Shown piece by piece: positions 27,739-36,042 of a stretch of DNA of 64,000 nt. The notes under the pieces are model-generated. The model was not told the DNA's origin and searched no databases. It saw nothing but the letters and a program-made list of their open reading frames with translations. Within the stretch, counting starts at the first letter, position 1; the number at the start of each line of letters is the position of its first letter. The translations under genes were made by a program, and so were the position numbers. The stretch spans positions 240,411 through 304,410 of the forward strand of contig NZ_QGTJ01000006.1 in assembly GCF_003182095.1 (NCBI RefSeq), read 5' to 3'. This DNA comes from Plasticicumulans acidivorans. GTDB taxonomy: Bacteria > Pseudomonadota > Gammaproteobacteria > Competibacterales > Competibacteraceae.

Positions 27739-28811
27739 GTCTCCTGATCGAAGTCGAGCACCAGGCGGTCGCTGACCGGGAAGCTCTGGCAGGTGAGGAT
27801 GAAGCCGCGGGCGACCTCGTAGTCCTCCAGCGCGAAGTTGACGTCCATGTCGACTTCGCCCTCGACCAGCTTGCAGCGGCAGGTCGAGCACACCCCGCCC
27901 TTGCACGAGTACGGCAGCTCGACGCCCTGCGCCAGCGCGGCATCGAGCAGCGAGTCGCGGTTTTTCTCCAGCGAGAAGCTGTGCACGCGCCCGTCCTGGA
28001 TCACCGTCACTTCGCAGTCGTGCTGACCGGGCGCTTCGTGGTCATGGCGCGGTGCGGCCGCCGCGGGAATGCTGGTGGCGAACAGCTCGCGACGGATGCG
28101 CTCCGGGGCGATGCCGTGGGCGCGCAGCGCGCTGTGCACTGCCTCCATCATCGCGTGCGGGCCGCAGATGAAAGCGGCGTCGATGTCGGCCGGGTCGATC
28201 CACTGCGTCAGCAGCGCCTCGACCTTGGCGGCGTCGATGCGGCCGTTGAACAGCTCGATGTCCTGCTGCTCGCGGCTGAGGATGAAGCACAGATTGAAGC
28301 GCTCCATGAAGCGGTCCTTGAGATCCTCCAGCTCCTCCTTGAACAGCACCGTGCCGGAGGCGCGGTTGCCGTAGAACAGCGTGAAGCGGCTGTGCGGCTC
28401 GCTCAGCAGCGTGGTCTTGATGATCGACAGGATCGGCGTGATGCCGCTGCCGGCGGCGAAAGCGACGTAGTGGCGCGCCTGCACCGGGTCGAGCGGCAGG
28501 TTGAAGTGGCCCGACGGCGGCATCACGTCGAGCTGCTGGCCGGGCGCCAGATGCTCGTTGGCCCAGCCGGAAAAACGCCCGCCGGGCACGCGCTTGATGG
28601 CGATGCGCAGGCGATCGTCCTGCACCGCCGAGCAGATCGAATACGAGCGGCGGACTTCCTCGCCGTCGATGTCGGCGCGCAGCGTCAGGTGCTGGCCCTG
28701 GGTGTAGCGAAACTGCGCCCGCAGCGCCTCGGGCACGGTGAAGGTCACGGCGATCGCATCGCGCGTCTCGCGCTGCACCTGCGCCACCGCCAGGCTGTGG
28801 AACTTGTTCAT
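27735..28811 (-). CDS. paaE: PaaE, NAD(P)H reductase of phenylacetyl-CoA epoxidase
   Basis: A 358-residue oxidoreductase starting at ATG 28811 (MNKFHSLAVAQVQRETRD). It has the FAD-binding ferredoxin-reductase domain (about 5-105, with RRSYSICSA), the NAD(P)-binding domain (about 110-230, with AAGSGITPILSIIKTTL) and a C-terminal plant-type ferredoxin domain with C-x4-C-x2-C in YSCKGGVCSTC and a fourth Cys near FILTCQSF. It passes electrons from NADPH to the PaaAC di-iron oxygenase. It is the last gene of paaABCDE, separated from paaD by an unusually long 162-bp gap. E. coli PaaE is 356 residues. Confidence 0.96.
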   Translation of the reverse strand: MNKFHSLAVAQVQRETRDAIAVTFTVPEALRAQFRYTQGQHLTLRADIDGEEVRRSYSICSAVQDDRLRIAIKRVPGGRFSGWANEHLAPGQQLDVMPPSGHFNLPLDPVQARHYVAFAAGSGITPILSIIKTTLLSEPHSRFTLFYGNRASGTVLFKEELEDLKDRFMERFNLCFILSREQQDIELFNGRIDAAKVEALLTQWIDPADIDAAFICGPHAMMEAVHSALRAHGIAPERIRRELFATSIPAAAAPRHDHEAPGQHDCEVTVIQDGRVHSFSLEKNRDSLLDAALAQGVELPYSCKGGVCSTCRCKLVEGEVDMDVNFALEDYEVARGFILTCQSFPVSDRLVLDFDQET

Positions 28812-28973
28812 CGGGGTCTCTCCTCCTCGCCGCGACACCCGCGCACGGGCGCCGGCACAGGCCGTTCGTGGCACCTGCCTCAGCGGCAGCGGCCCTCAGT
28901 GATGTCTGCCGCTGCCGGCGCCTGCTTCAGTGGCGTCTGCCTGCAGCGACACTCGCCGTCGTGGCACTTGCCA

Positions 28974-29489
28974 TCAGTGGCATTTGAAATAATCGAAGGG
29001 CTCGCCGCAGTCCGCGCAGCGCCACAGCGCCTTGCACGGCGTCGAGCCGAAGCGGCTGGTCTCGCGGGTGTTGTGCGAGCCGCAGCGCGGGCAGCTCACG
29101 CCCTGCGTCGGCGCCCGCGGCCGGCCGATGGCGCTGAGCGGCACGTGCACCTCGCCAGCGCGGCCGACCGGCGGCGCGATGCCGTAGGCACGCAGCTTTT
29201 CGCGGCCCGCGTCGCTCAGCCAGTCGGTGGTCCAGGCCGGCGACAGGCGCGTGGCCACGTGCACCGCGGCCAGGCCGCGGGCCTGCAGGGCGCTGCGGAT
29301 GTCGGCGGCGATGACCTCGGTCGCCGGGCAGCCGGAATAGGTCGGCGTCACCGTCACTTCGAGGATGTCGCCGTCCCAGGCCAGCTCGCGGACGATGCCG
29401 AGATCGAGCACCGACACCACCGGGATTTCCGGGTCGGGCACGGCGGCGAGCCATTCGCGCACTTGTTCCAGCGTCGGCCGGGCGTTCAT
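28974..29489 (-). CDS. paaD: PaaD, epoxidase assembly factor (MIP18-family with zinc ribbon)
   Basis: A 171-residue protein. The N-terminal DUF59/MIP18 domain shows VPDPEIPVVSVLDLGIV and the conserved TYSGCPATEVI. The C-terminus carries two CxxC pairs (VSCPRCGSHNTRETSRFG and WRCADCGEPFDYFKCH), a zinc-ribbon-like module typical of PaaD. The MIP18 domain suggests a role in metal or Fe-S maturation of the epoxidase. It starts 10 bp after paaC. Length and order match E. coli PaaD (165 residues). Downstream, degenerate CAGTGGC-type repeats fill part of the gap to paaE. Confidence 0.95.
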   Translation of the reverse strand: MNARPTLEQVREWLAAVPDPEIPVVSVLDLGIVRELAWDGDILEVTVTPTYSGCPATEVIAADIRSALQARGLAAVHVATRLSPAWTTDWLSDAGREKLRAYGIAPPVGRAGEVHVPLSAIGRPRAPTQGVSCPRCGSHNTRETSRFGSTPCKALWRCADCGEPFDYFKCH

Positions 29490-29499
29490 CGCGGCGCCC

Positions 29500-30255
29500 T
29501 CACCACTGCACGCCGGGATAGGCGCGCGGCAGGAACTGCATCTCGGCGAGCAGATAGCCGAGGTGCTCGCTGTGCCGGCCCTGACGGCCGCCGTGCTGCA
29601 TCCAGGCGTCGGCGTCGGGCATCGTCAGCGTCGCCGCGGTGCACACCGCGCCGACCTGCTGCAGCCAGCCGGCGCGCAGGCTCTGCGGGGCCGGCACGAT
29701 GCCCTGCTCGACCAGCGTGGCGTCGTGGGCATCGGCGTCGAACAGCTCGCCGCTGTACATCCACAGCCGCTCCAGCGCCGCCTGCAGGCGGGCGTGGCTC
29801 TCGGCGGTGCCGTCGCCCAGGCGCAGCATCCAGTCGCTGGAGCGTTCGAGGTGATAGCTGACTTCCTTCAGCGCCTTGGCGGCGATGGCGGCGATGCGCG
29901 CATCGCTGGAGGCGGTCAGTGCGCTCAGCTCGGCGTGGTGCCAGGCATCGAACAGGAACTGGCGGGCGATGGTCTGCGCATAGTCGCCGTTGGGCTGCTC
30001 GACCAGCAGCACATTGCGGAAGGCGCCGGCGTCGCGGCCGTAGGCCAGTGCGTCCTCGTCGCGGCCGCGGCCTTCGAGCTCGCCGGCGTAGGCCAGCCAC
30101 AGCCGCGCCTGACCGATCAGGTCGAGGGCGACGTTGGCCTGCGCCATGTCTTCTTCCATCACCGGGCCGTGGCCGATCCAGGCGCACAGGCGCTGCGCCA
30201 GCACCAGCGCGTTGTCGCCGAGGCGCAGCAGGCATTCGAAACGTGCGTCGTTCAT
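29500..30255 (-). CDS. paaC: PaaC, structural subunit of phenylacetyl-CoA epoxidase
   Basis: A 251-residue ferritin-like helical protein, close to E. coli PaaC (248). It begins with CLLRLGDNALVLAQRLCAWI, includes GHGPVMEEDMAQANVALDL and the KEVSYHLERSSDWMLRLGDG segment (in part), all hallmark PaaC sequence. PaaC pairs with PaaA to stabilise the oxygenase heterodimer but lacks a complete di-iron site. It lies 10 bp after paaB. No anomalies were noticed. Confidence 0.96.
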   Translation of the reverse strand: MNDARFECLLRLGDNALVLAQRLCAWIGHGPVMEEDMAQANVALDLIGQARLWLAYAGELEGRGRDEDALAYGRDAGAFRNVLLVEQPNGDYAQTIARQFLFDAWHHAELSALTASSDARIAAIAAKALKEVSYHLERSSDWMLRLGDGTAESHARLQAALERLWMYSGELFDADAHDATLVEQGIVPAPQSLRAGWLQQVGAVCTAATLTMPDADAWMQHGGRQGRHSEHLGYLLAEMQFLPRAYPGVQW

Positions 30256-30265
30256 GCCGGCCGCC

Positions 30266-30547
30266 TCACATGTGCTTCACTTCTTCCGGCACCGGGAAGA
30301 AGGTCGGATGGCGGTAGATCTTGTCCTGTGCCGGCTCGAACAGCGCCGCTTTGTCGTCCGGGGCGCTGGCGGTGATCGCCGCCGAGGGCACCACCCAGAT
30401 GCTCACGCCCTCGTTGCGCCGGGTGTAGACGTCGCGCGCGTTCTTCAGCGCCAGCGCGGCGTCCGGCGCGTGCACGCTGCCGACGTGCTTGTGCGCGAGC
30501 CCGTGCTGGCTGCGGATGAACACTTCCCACAGCGGCCAGTCTTTCAT
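30266..30547 (-). CDS. paaB: PaaB, small subunit of phenylacetyl-CoA epoxidase
   Basis: A 93-residue protein, matching the normal 93-95. It starts KDWPLWEVFIRSQHGLAHKH, the family signature, and carries GSVHAPDAALALKNARDVY and RRNEGVSIWVVPS. PaaB bridges PaaAC heterodimers in the multi-subunit epoxidase. It lies 40 bp after the paaA stop and 10 bp before paaC. The call is secure from sequence and order. Confidence 0.97.
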   Translation of the reverse strand: MKDWPLWEVFIRSQHGLAHKHVGSVHAPDAALALKNARDVYTRRNEGVSIWVVPSAAITASAPDDKAALFEPAQDKIYRHPTFFPVPEEVKHM

Positions 30548-30587
30548 CGTGATCTCTCCTTCGTGCGGTGGTTGGCGGCAGGCCGGC

Positions 30588-31586
30588 TCAGGCGGCCTGC
30601 GAATGCCGCTCTGCGGCGGCGTGTTTGTCGGCGTAGGCCAGCGCGGCGGCGCGCACCCACTCGCCCTCGGCCCAGGCCTCGCGGCGCGCCTGCAGGCGCT
30701 CGCGGTTGCACGGGCCGTTGCCCTTGAGCACGGCGTGGAATTCGGACCAGTCGATCGCGCCGAAGTCGTAGTGGCCGCGCTCGGTGTTCCAGCGCAGGTC
30801 GGCGTCGGGGACGCGCAGGCCGAGGTATTCGGCCTGCGGCACGGTCTGGTCGACGAACTTCTGCCGCAGCTCGTCGTTGCTCAGCAGCTTGATCTTCCAG
30901 GCCTGCGACTGCGCGCTGTGCACCGAGTCGGCGTCCGGCGGGCCGAACATCATCAGCGCCGGCCACCACCACCGCTCCAGCGCGTCCTGCGCCATCGCCT
31001 TCTGCTCCTCGCTGCCGCGGCACAGCGCGAGCAGCAGGTCGTAGCCCTGGCGCTGGTGGAAGCTCTCTTCCTTGCACACGCGCACCATCGCCCGCGAGTA
31101 CGGACCGTAGGAGCAGCGGCACAGCGGGATCTGATTCATGATCGCCGCGCCGTCGACCAGCCAGCCGATGGCGCCGATGTCAGCCCAGGTCAGCGTCGGG
31201 TAGTTGAAGATGCTCGAATACTTCGCCCGGCCGGTGTGCAGATCGTCGACCAGCTGCTCGCGCGAGACGCCGAGCGTTTCCGCGGCGCTGTACAGGTACA
31301 GGCCGTGGCCGGCCTCGTCCTGCACCTTGGCGAGCAGGATCGCCTTGCGCTTGAGGCTCGGCGCGCGGGTGATCCAGTTGCCTTCCGGCAGCATGCCGAC
31401 GATCTCGGAATGTGCGTGCTGCGAAATTTGCCGCACCAGCGTGCGGCGGTAGCCCTCCGGCATCCAGTCCTGCGCCTCGATCTTCTGGCCGTCGTCGATG
31501 CGGGCCTGGAAGGCCTGTTCGTCGGCGTCCATCTCCTCGCGTGAGCGCAACCGGCTGGCGCCGGTGTCGACCATCTGTGCGTACAT
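30588..31586 (-). CDS. paaA: PaaA, catalytic di-iron subunit of phenylacetyl-CoA epoxidase
   Basis: A 332-residue oxygenase subunit (E. coli PaaA is 309). The ferritin-like di-iron motifs are visible: Glu61 (HSEIVGM), Glu91-x2-His94 in [12 protein letters not shown], and Glu174-x2-His177 in [10 protein letters not shown]. With PaaB, C and E it converts phenylacetyl-CoA to the ring-1,2-epoxide using O2, so this pathway is aerobic. First gene of paaABCDE, with a candidate promoter and operator 34-78 bp upstream. The extra residues are at the N-terminus ([19 protein letters not shown]) and C-terminal tail. Confidence 0.97.
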   Translation of the reverse strand: MYAQMVDTGASRLRSREEMDADEQAFQARIDDGQKIEAQDWMPEGYRRTLVRQISQHAHSEIVGMLPEGNWITRAPSLKRKAILLAKVQDEAGHGLYLYSAAETLGVSREQLVDDLHTGRAKYSSIFNYPTLTWADIGAIGWLVDGAAIMNQIPLCRCSYGPYSRAMVRVCKEESFHQRQGYDLLLALCRGSEEQKAMAQDALERWWWPALMMFGPPDADSVHSAQSQAWKIKLLSNDELRQKFVDQTVPQAEYLGLRVPDADLRWNTERGHYDFGAIDWSEFHAVLKGNGPCNRERLQARREAWAEGEWVRAAALAYADKHAAAERHSQAA

Positions 31587-31619
31587 GGTTCTGTGTCCTC
31601 CTCGGCATCTGTGACTGAC

Positions 31620-31647
31620 TTTATATGATACATAATAGTTTAATCAA
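31620..31647 (-). promoter_or_regulatory. Candidate paaABCDE promoter
   Basis: On the minus strand TTGATT (31647-31642) and TATAAA (31625-31620) are separated by 16 bp. The left operator arm lies in the spacer and the right arm just upstream of the -35 box. The region is strongly AT-rich. Confidence 0.6.
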
Positions 31648-31664
31648 TTGATTTTTTATGTATC
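31627..31664. promoter_or_regulatory. GATAC-N28-GTATC operator upstream of paaA (candidate PaaX site)
   Basis: The arms GATACATAA (31627-31635) and TTATGTATC (31656-31664) are a perfect 9-bp inverted repeat spanning 38 bp. The right side continues TCTTT, also seen after the arm at the paaN/paaF site. It overlaps the candidate paaA promoter, as a repressor site should. Confidence 0.75.
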
Positions 31665-31809
31665 TCTTTAGTCTGTTTTGATGCCTTTTGAGTTTTATAT
31701 TTTATTGTTTTTTGTCTATAAATTTTATAAAACATCAATCACACGATGATCGCGTTTTACGGCTGATTATCGTGTGATGTGATGCCTTATGAAGGGCGCC
31801 GCCCGGCGT

Positions 31810-32631
31810 TCAGCGATGGCTGAAACGGGGTGCCCGTCTGGCGACGAAGGCGCGCATGCCTTCGCGGTGGTCGTCGAGCGCGAAGGTGGTCTGGAACAGC
31901 CGCCGCTCGAAGCGCAGGCCCTCGGCCAGCGAGGTTTCGAAGGCGACGTTGACCGCCTCCTTGATCGCCCAGGCCACCGGCTGCGACTGCGCGGCGATGC
32001 GGGCGGCGACGCGCAGCGCCTCGTCGAGCAGCTCGGCGGCCGGCAGCACGCGGCTGACCAGTCCGGCGCGCTCGGCTTCGGCGGCATCCAGCGTGCGCCC
32101 GCTCAGGCACATCTCCATCGCCTTGGCCTTGCCGATGGCACGCGTCAGGCGCTGCGTGCCGCCGGCGCCGGGCATCGTGCCGATGCCGATCTCCGGCTGG
32201 CCGAAGCGCGCCGTGTCGGCGGCGAGGATGAAGTCGCAGGCCATCGCCAGCTCGCAGCCGCCGCCGAGGCAGTGGCCGGCCACCGCGGCGATCAGCGGCT
32301 TGCGCAGCGTGCCGAGCAGCCCCCAGGCGTCACCGCGCACGTTGGGAAAATCACTGAGGAACAGGTCGATGTAGGCCTTTTCCTCCAGCTCGCGGATGTC
32401 GGCGCCGGCGGCGAAGGCGCGCTCGCTGCCGGTGAGCACGATTGCGCCGATCGCCGGCTCCTGCTCGAAGGCGAGCAGCGCCGCGGCCAGCTCGCGCAGC
32501 AGCGCCGCCGACAGCGCGTTCAGCGCCTGCGGCCGGTGCAGCGTGATCAGGCCGACGGCGTCGTGGCGCTCGACGCGCAGGTGCGCGTAGTCGGGCAGCG
32601 CGCCGGCTGCCGGATTGGACTCGTTCATCAT
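31810..32631 (-). CDS. Enoyl-CoA hydratase, second PaaF-type crotonase in the paa cluster
   Basis: A 273-residue crotonase; ATG 32631 overlaps the paaY stop (ATGA), with an immediately following second ATG. It has oxyanion-hole segments [16 protein letters not shown] and [14 protein letters not shown] and both catalytic Glu positions (GGGCELA and [14 protein letters not shown]), so it should hydrate enoyl-CoA. It resembles the PaaF-type gene at 35260. It might hydrate 2,3-dehydroadipyl-CoA redundantly or act elsewhere in beta-oxidation. About 15 extra N-terminal residues precede the core. It reads with paaN and paaY and lies about 145 bp upstream of the paaA operator. Confidence 0.88.
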   Translation of the reverse strand: MMNESNPAAGALPDYAHLRVERHDAVGLITLHRPQALNALSAALLRELAAALLAFEQEPAIGAIVLTGSERAFAAGADIRELEEKAYIDLFLSDFPNVRGDAWGLLGTLRKPLIAAVAGHCLGGGCELAMACDFILAADTARFGQPEIGIGTMPGAGGTQRLTRAIGKAKAMEMCLSGRTLDAAEAERAGLVSRVLPAAELLDEALRVAARIAAQSQPVAWAIKEAVNVAFETSLAEGLRFERRLFQTTFALDDHREGMRAFVARRAPRFSHR

Positions 32632-33257
32632 CCCTCCCCGCCCGGCGTCGCCGCCTGCTTGAGCTTGTACAGCGGCTCGACCTCACCGACCGGCATGGTC
32701 GCCGCGCGACGCGCGGCATCGGCCTGCGTCAGCGGCTCGACCTCGCGCATCGAGGCCAGGCTGCGCACCGCCAGCGCGTGGTAGGTCGCCGTGCCCTCGC
32801 TTTTCCAGGCGATCTCCTGCTCGCTCAAGGTGCGCAGCACCCGCGCCGGGCTGCCGACGGCGAGGCTGCGCGGCGGGATCTGCTGCTGTGCCTTGACGAA
32901 GGCCATCGCCGCGACGATCGCCGCCTCGCCGATCTCGGCGCCGTCCATCACCACGGCGTTCATGCCGACCATGGCGTTGCGGCCGATGCGGCAGCCGTGC
33001 AGCACGGCGCCGTGGCCGATGTGGCCGTCGACGCCGACCACCGTGTCGGTGCCGGGGAAGCCGTGCATCACGCAGGTGTCCTGCAGGTTGGCGCCTTCCT
33101 CCAGCACCAGGCGGCCGAAGTCGCCGCGCAGGCTGGCGCAGGGGCCGATGTAGCAGCGCGGGCCGACGATGACATCGCCGATCAGCACCGCGCTCGGGTG
33201 CACGTAGGCGCTGGGATCGACCACCGGACGGATGCCGTCGATCTCGTAACAGGGCAT
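32628..33257 (-). CDS. paaY: PaaY, gamma-carbonic-anhydrase-like hexapeptide-repeat thioesterase
   Basis: A 209-residue left-handed beta-helix protein. Repeats begin with [20 protein letters not shown] and are typical of the family. Metal-binding type His residues are seen in [28 protein letters not shown] (three of them, described in part). PaaY is thought to hydrolyse dead-end CoA thioesters formed when ring-opening stalls. Its neighbours are paaN upstream (30 bp) and the extra hydratase downstream (ATGA). Length matches E. coli PaaY (196) plus a C-terminal extension. Confidence 0.92.
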   Translation of the reverse strand: MPCYEIDGIRPVVDPSAYVHPSAVLIGDVIVGPRCYIGPCASLRGDFGRLVLEEGANLQDTCVMHGFPGTDTVVGVDGHIGHGAVLHGCRIGRNAMVGMNAVVMDGAEIGEAAIVAAMAFVKAQQQIPPRSLAVGSPARVLRTLSEQEIAWKSEGTATYHALAVRSLASMREVEPLTQADAARRAATMPVGEVEPLYKLKQAATPGGEG

Positions 33258-33287
33258 GGCGAATCTCCTTGGCTGAGGCCGCCCGCC

Positions 33288-34943
33288 TCAGGCGGGACGG
33301 CGCGACTGCACGACGCGGAAACGGCTGGCGACGAACGCGGAATCGCTCAGCGCGGCATTGGCGGCGGGGTTGGCGCCGGTGCCGTGGAAGTCCGAGAACG
33401 CCGCCGACTGGTTGACGAAGACGCCGCCGGTGAGGTTCTCCGACAGCGCGACGCCCGCCTCCAGCATGGCTTCGCGCATCGCCTCCAGCACGGCCGCGTC
33501 GCGCGCATACACCGCCGCGGTCAGCGCGCCGTGGCTCTGGATCAGGCGCTTGGCCAGCGCGATCGAGTGCGCGGTGTCGTCGGTGGCGATGCAGAAGGCG
33601 ATCGGGCCGAAGTGCTCATGGCTGAACACCGCCTCGTCGCGCGCGGCGTCGAGCTTGAGCAGCAGCGGCGTGCGCACGCAGGCGTCGGCATAGCGCGGGT
33701 GTTCGATCGCTTGCGAGGCCAGCACCACGGCACCGAGCTGCTGCGCCGCTTCCAGGCGTTCGAGCACGCCGCGGTTCTGGATCGCGCCGAGCACCTCGAC
33801 CGCGCGCGCCGGGTCGGACAGCAGCTTCTGCACGCCGCCCGCCAGCGCCTGCGCCACCTCGTCGAAGCTCTTGTGGCCGTCCTCGGTGTCGATGCCGTCG
33901 CGCGGGATATAGAAGTTCTGCGGCGCCGTGCACATCTGCCCGGAGTACAGCGCGAGCGAGAAGCTCAGGTTGCGCACCAGGCCGCGGAAGTCGTCGGTGG
34001 CATCGATGACCACGCTGTTGACGCCGGCTTTTTCGGTGAACACCTGCGCCTGGCGGGCGTTGTGCTCCAGCCATTCGCCGTTCGCCGAGGAGCCGGTGAA
34101 ATCGATGATGCGCACTTCCGGGCGCAGCGCCAGCGTCGCCCCCGGCGTGCCGACGGCGAGCGCGACCAGCTCGGGATCGAAACCGGCCTCGGCCAGCACC
34201 TCACGGCAGATGCGCACGGTGATCGCCAGCGGCAGCACCGCGCCGGCGTGCGGCTTGACCAGCACCGCGTTGCCGGTGACCAGGCTGGCGAACAGCCCCG
34301 GGTAGCCGTTCCAGGTCGGGAAGGTGCAGCAGCCGATGACCAGCGCCACGCCGCGCGGCATCACCGTAAAGGTCTTGTCGAGCTGCAGCGGCTCGGCCTT
34401 GCCCTGCGGCTTGACCCAGTGCGCGCTGCCGGCCTGCTCGTGCATGGCCTGCCAGGCGTAGGCGACGGCCTCCAGGCCGCGGTCCTGTGCGTGGGGGCCG
34501 CCGGCCTGGAACGCCATCATGAAAGCCTGCCCGGTGGTGTGCATCACCGCCTCGGCGATCTCGAAGCTGGCGCGGTTGAGCCGCGCCAGGATCTCCAGGC
34601 AGACGCCGGCGCGGGTATCGGCGCCGGCGCGGCGCCAAGCCGACATTGCCGCCTGCATCGCCGGCAGCAGCACGTCGAGGTCGGCGCGCGGATAGCGGAT
34701 GTCGAGCGCGAAGCCATACGGCGAACGCTCCTCGCCGACCCAGTCGACGCTGCCGGCCTGCGCCAGCGCGAAGGGCTGGCCGAGCTGCGCGTTGAAGGCG
34801 GCGCGCGCCTGCTCGGCGGTGTCCTCGCCGTAGAGGCGGCCGCTCGGCATCTCCGCATAGGCGCTCCAGTACTCGCGGCTGTGGCAGGCGGCCAGCGCGC
34901 GTTCGAGGGTTTCGCGGTGGCGTTCGTAGAGGGGATGGGTCAT
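33288..34943 (-). CDS. paaN: PaaN, ring-opening aldehyde dehydrogenase (no hydratase domain)
   Basis: A 551-residue aldehyde dehydrogenase of the PaaN type. The conserved blocks are GCCTFPTWNGYPGLFASLVT, VLVKPHAGAVLPLAI, DFTGSSANGEWLE and the catalytic Cys region LYSGQMCTAPQNFYIP. E. coli PaaZ (681 residues) has a MaoC-like hydrolase domain fused to the dehydrogenase; here that domain is absent, so a separate hydratase must open the oxepin ring. It is the first gene of the minus-strand paaN-paaY-hydratase group and divergent from paaFGHIJK. A candidate promoter and operator lie upstream. Confidence 0.94.
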   Translation of the reverse strand: MTHPLYERHRETLERALAACHSREYWSAYAEMPSGRLYGEDTAEQARAAFNAQLGQPFALAQAGSVDWVGEERSPYGFALDIRYPRADLDVLLPAMQAAMSAWRRAGADTRAGVCLEILARLNRASFEIAEAVMHTTGQAFMMAFQAGGPHAQDRGLEAVAYAWQAMHEQAGSAHWVKPQGKAEPLQLDKTFTVMPRGVALVIGCCTFPTWNGYPGLFASLVTGNAVLVKPHAGAVLPLAITVRICREVLAEAGFDPELVALAVGTPGATLALRPEVRIIDFTGSSANGEWLEHNARQAQVFTEKAGVNSVVIDATDDFRGLVRNLSFSLALYSGQMCTAPQNFYIPRDGIDTEDGHKSFDEVAQALAGGVQKLLSDPARAVEVLGAIQNRGVLERLEAAQQLGAVVLASQAIEHPRYADACVRTPLLLKLDAARDEAVFSHEHFGPIAFCIATDDTAHSIALAKRLIQSHGALTAAVYARDAAVLEAMREAMLEAGVALSENLTGGVFVNQSAAFSDFHGTGANPAANAALSDSAFVASRFRVVQSRRPA

Positions 34944-35043
34944 GGCGGGGACTTCCTTCGGTGGTGGTGCGCGGTGGCGGCGGACAGGACGGCGGAACGA
35001 CTGCGCAGCGACCTGTCAATGATCTGTGTTGACTCCGGGGCCT

Positions 35044-35071
35044 AACATAACGCAGGATTCGTGATACTCAA
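35044..35071 (-). promoter_or_regulatory. Candidate paaN promoter
   Basis: On the minus strand TTGAGT (35071-35066) and TATGTT (35049-35044) are 16 bp apart. The left GATAC arm overlaps the -35 box. Neither box is perfect. The remaining 34944-35259 gap (316 bp) has no gene, and no clear plus-strand promoter for paaF was seen. Confidence 0.4.
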
Positions 35072-35100
35072 ATACGGCATACAAACAAAATTAATGTATC
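35063..35100. promoter_or_regulatory. GATAC-N28-GTATC operator between paaN and paaF (candidate PaaX site)
   Basis: GATAC (35063-35067) and GTATC (35096-35100) again span 38 bp. The right side reads AATGTATCTCTTTT, closely matching the paaA site. Only 5 bp of the arms are perfectly paired, so this is the weakest of the three alone, but the spacing is identical. Confidence 0.65.
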
Positions 35101-35259
35101 TCTTTTGAGGCCGACGAAATCCGCAGTGGTTTACAGGAAAAATTCAGTCATATGCGGACAACACGGCAACAAAACGAATCAGTATCGCGACATTGCATCG
35201 CAACATAGACCGTATCTATGTATCACATTGCAGACCACCGCCCGGAGGCCCCGAACACC

Positions 35260-36039
35260 GTGGAGAACTACCGCGACATCCGCCTGCAGACGCCGTCCGA
35301 CGGCGTCCTGCTGATCACCCTGCAGCGCCCTGAAGTGCTCAATGCGCTGCGCAGCGCGCTGCTCGCGGAGCTGGCGGCGGCGCTGACGCAGGCCGCCGGC
35401 GACGAGGCCGTGCGCTGCGTGGTGCTGAGCGGCGACCGCCGCGCCTTCGCCGCCGGCGCCGACATCCGCGAGCTGGCCGAGCTCGACGCCATCGGCGTGC
35501 TCAAGGACCGCCGGCCGCAGTACTGGCAGGCGATCCGCCACTTTCCGAAGCCGCTGCTCGCCGCCGTCAACGGTTACGCGCTCGGCGGCGGCTGCGAGCT
35601 GGCGATGCACGCCGACATCATCATCGCCGGCGCGGACGCCCGCTTCGGCCAGCCGGAAATCCGCCTCGGCACCCTCCCCGGCGCCGGCGGCACGCAGCGG
35701 CTGGTGCGCAGCGTCGGCAAGTCGCTGGCGATGAAGATGGTGCTGAGCGGCGAGCCGATCGATGCGCAGACGGCGCTCGCCGCCGGCCTGGTCGCCGAGG
35801 TGACGGTGCCGGAGCTGACGCTCGAACGCACGCTGGAGCTGGCACGCAGCCTCGCCGCGCGGCCGCCGCTGGCGCTGCGCCTGGCCAAGGAATGCGTGCT
35901 CAAGAGCTACGAACTGCCGCTGGAAGGCGCGCTCGACGCCGAGCGCAAGGCCTTCGCGCTGCTCGCCGCCAGCGCCGACCGCCGCGAAGGCATCGCCGCT
36001 TTCCTCGACAAGCGCCAGCCGAACTTCCTGGGAGCCTGA
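35260..36039 (+). CDS. paaF: PaaF, 2,3-dehydroadipyl-CoA hydratase
   Basis: A 259-residue crotonase. I chose GTG 35260 because GGAGG lies 11 bp upstream and the product then starts at the family position (ENYRDIRLQT); ATG 35218 would add 14 residues. The oxyanion-hole region [31 protein letters not shown] and the second Glu in QPEIRLGTLPGAGGTQ are present, so hydratase activity is expected. It hydrates 2,3-didehydroadipyl-CoA before PaaH. First gene of paaFGHIJK, 3 bp before paaG. Confidence 0.92.
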   Translation: MENYRDIRLQTPSDGVLLITLQRPEVLNALRSALLAELAAALTQAAGDEAVRCVVLSGDRRAFAAGADIRELAELDAIGVLKDRRPQYWQAIRHFPKPLLAAVNGYALGGGCELAMHADIIIAGADARFGQPEIRLGTLPGAGGTQRLVRSVGKSLAMKMVLSGEPIDAQTALAAGLVAEVTVPELTLERTLELARSLAARPPLALRLAKECVLKSYELPLEGALDAERKAFALLAASADRREGIAAFLDKRQPNFLGA

Positions 36040-36042
36040 GCC

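Noticed and set aside
32778..35045. A 755-codon plus-strand reading frame opposite paaY and paaN
   Set aside because: It is a GC-driven shadow of recognised minus-strand genes, with no domain and no ribosome binding site.
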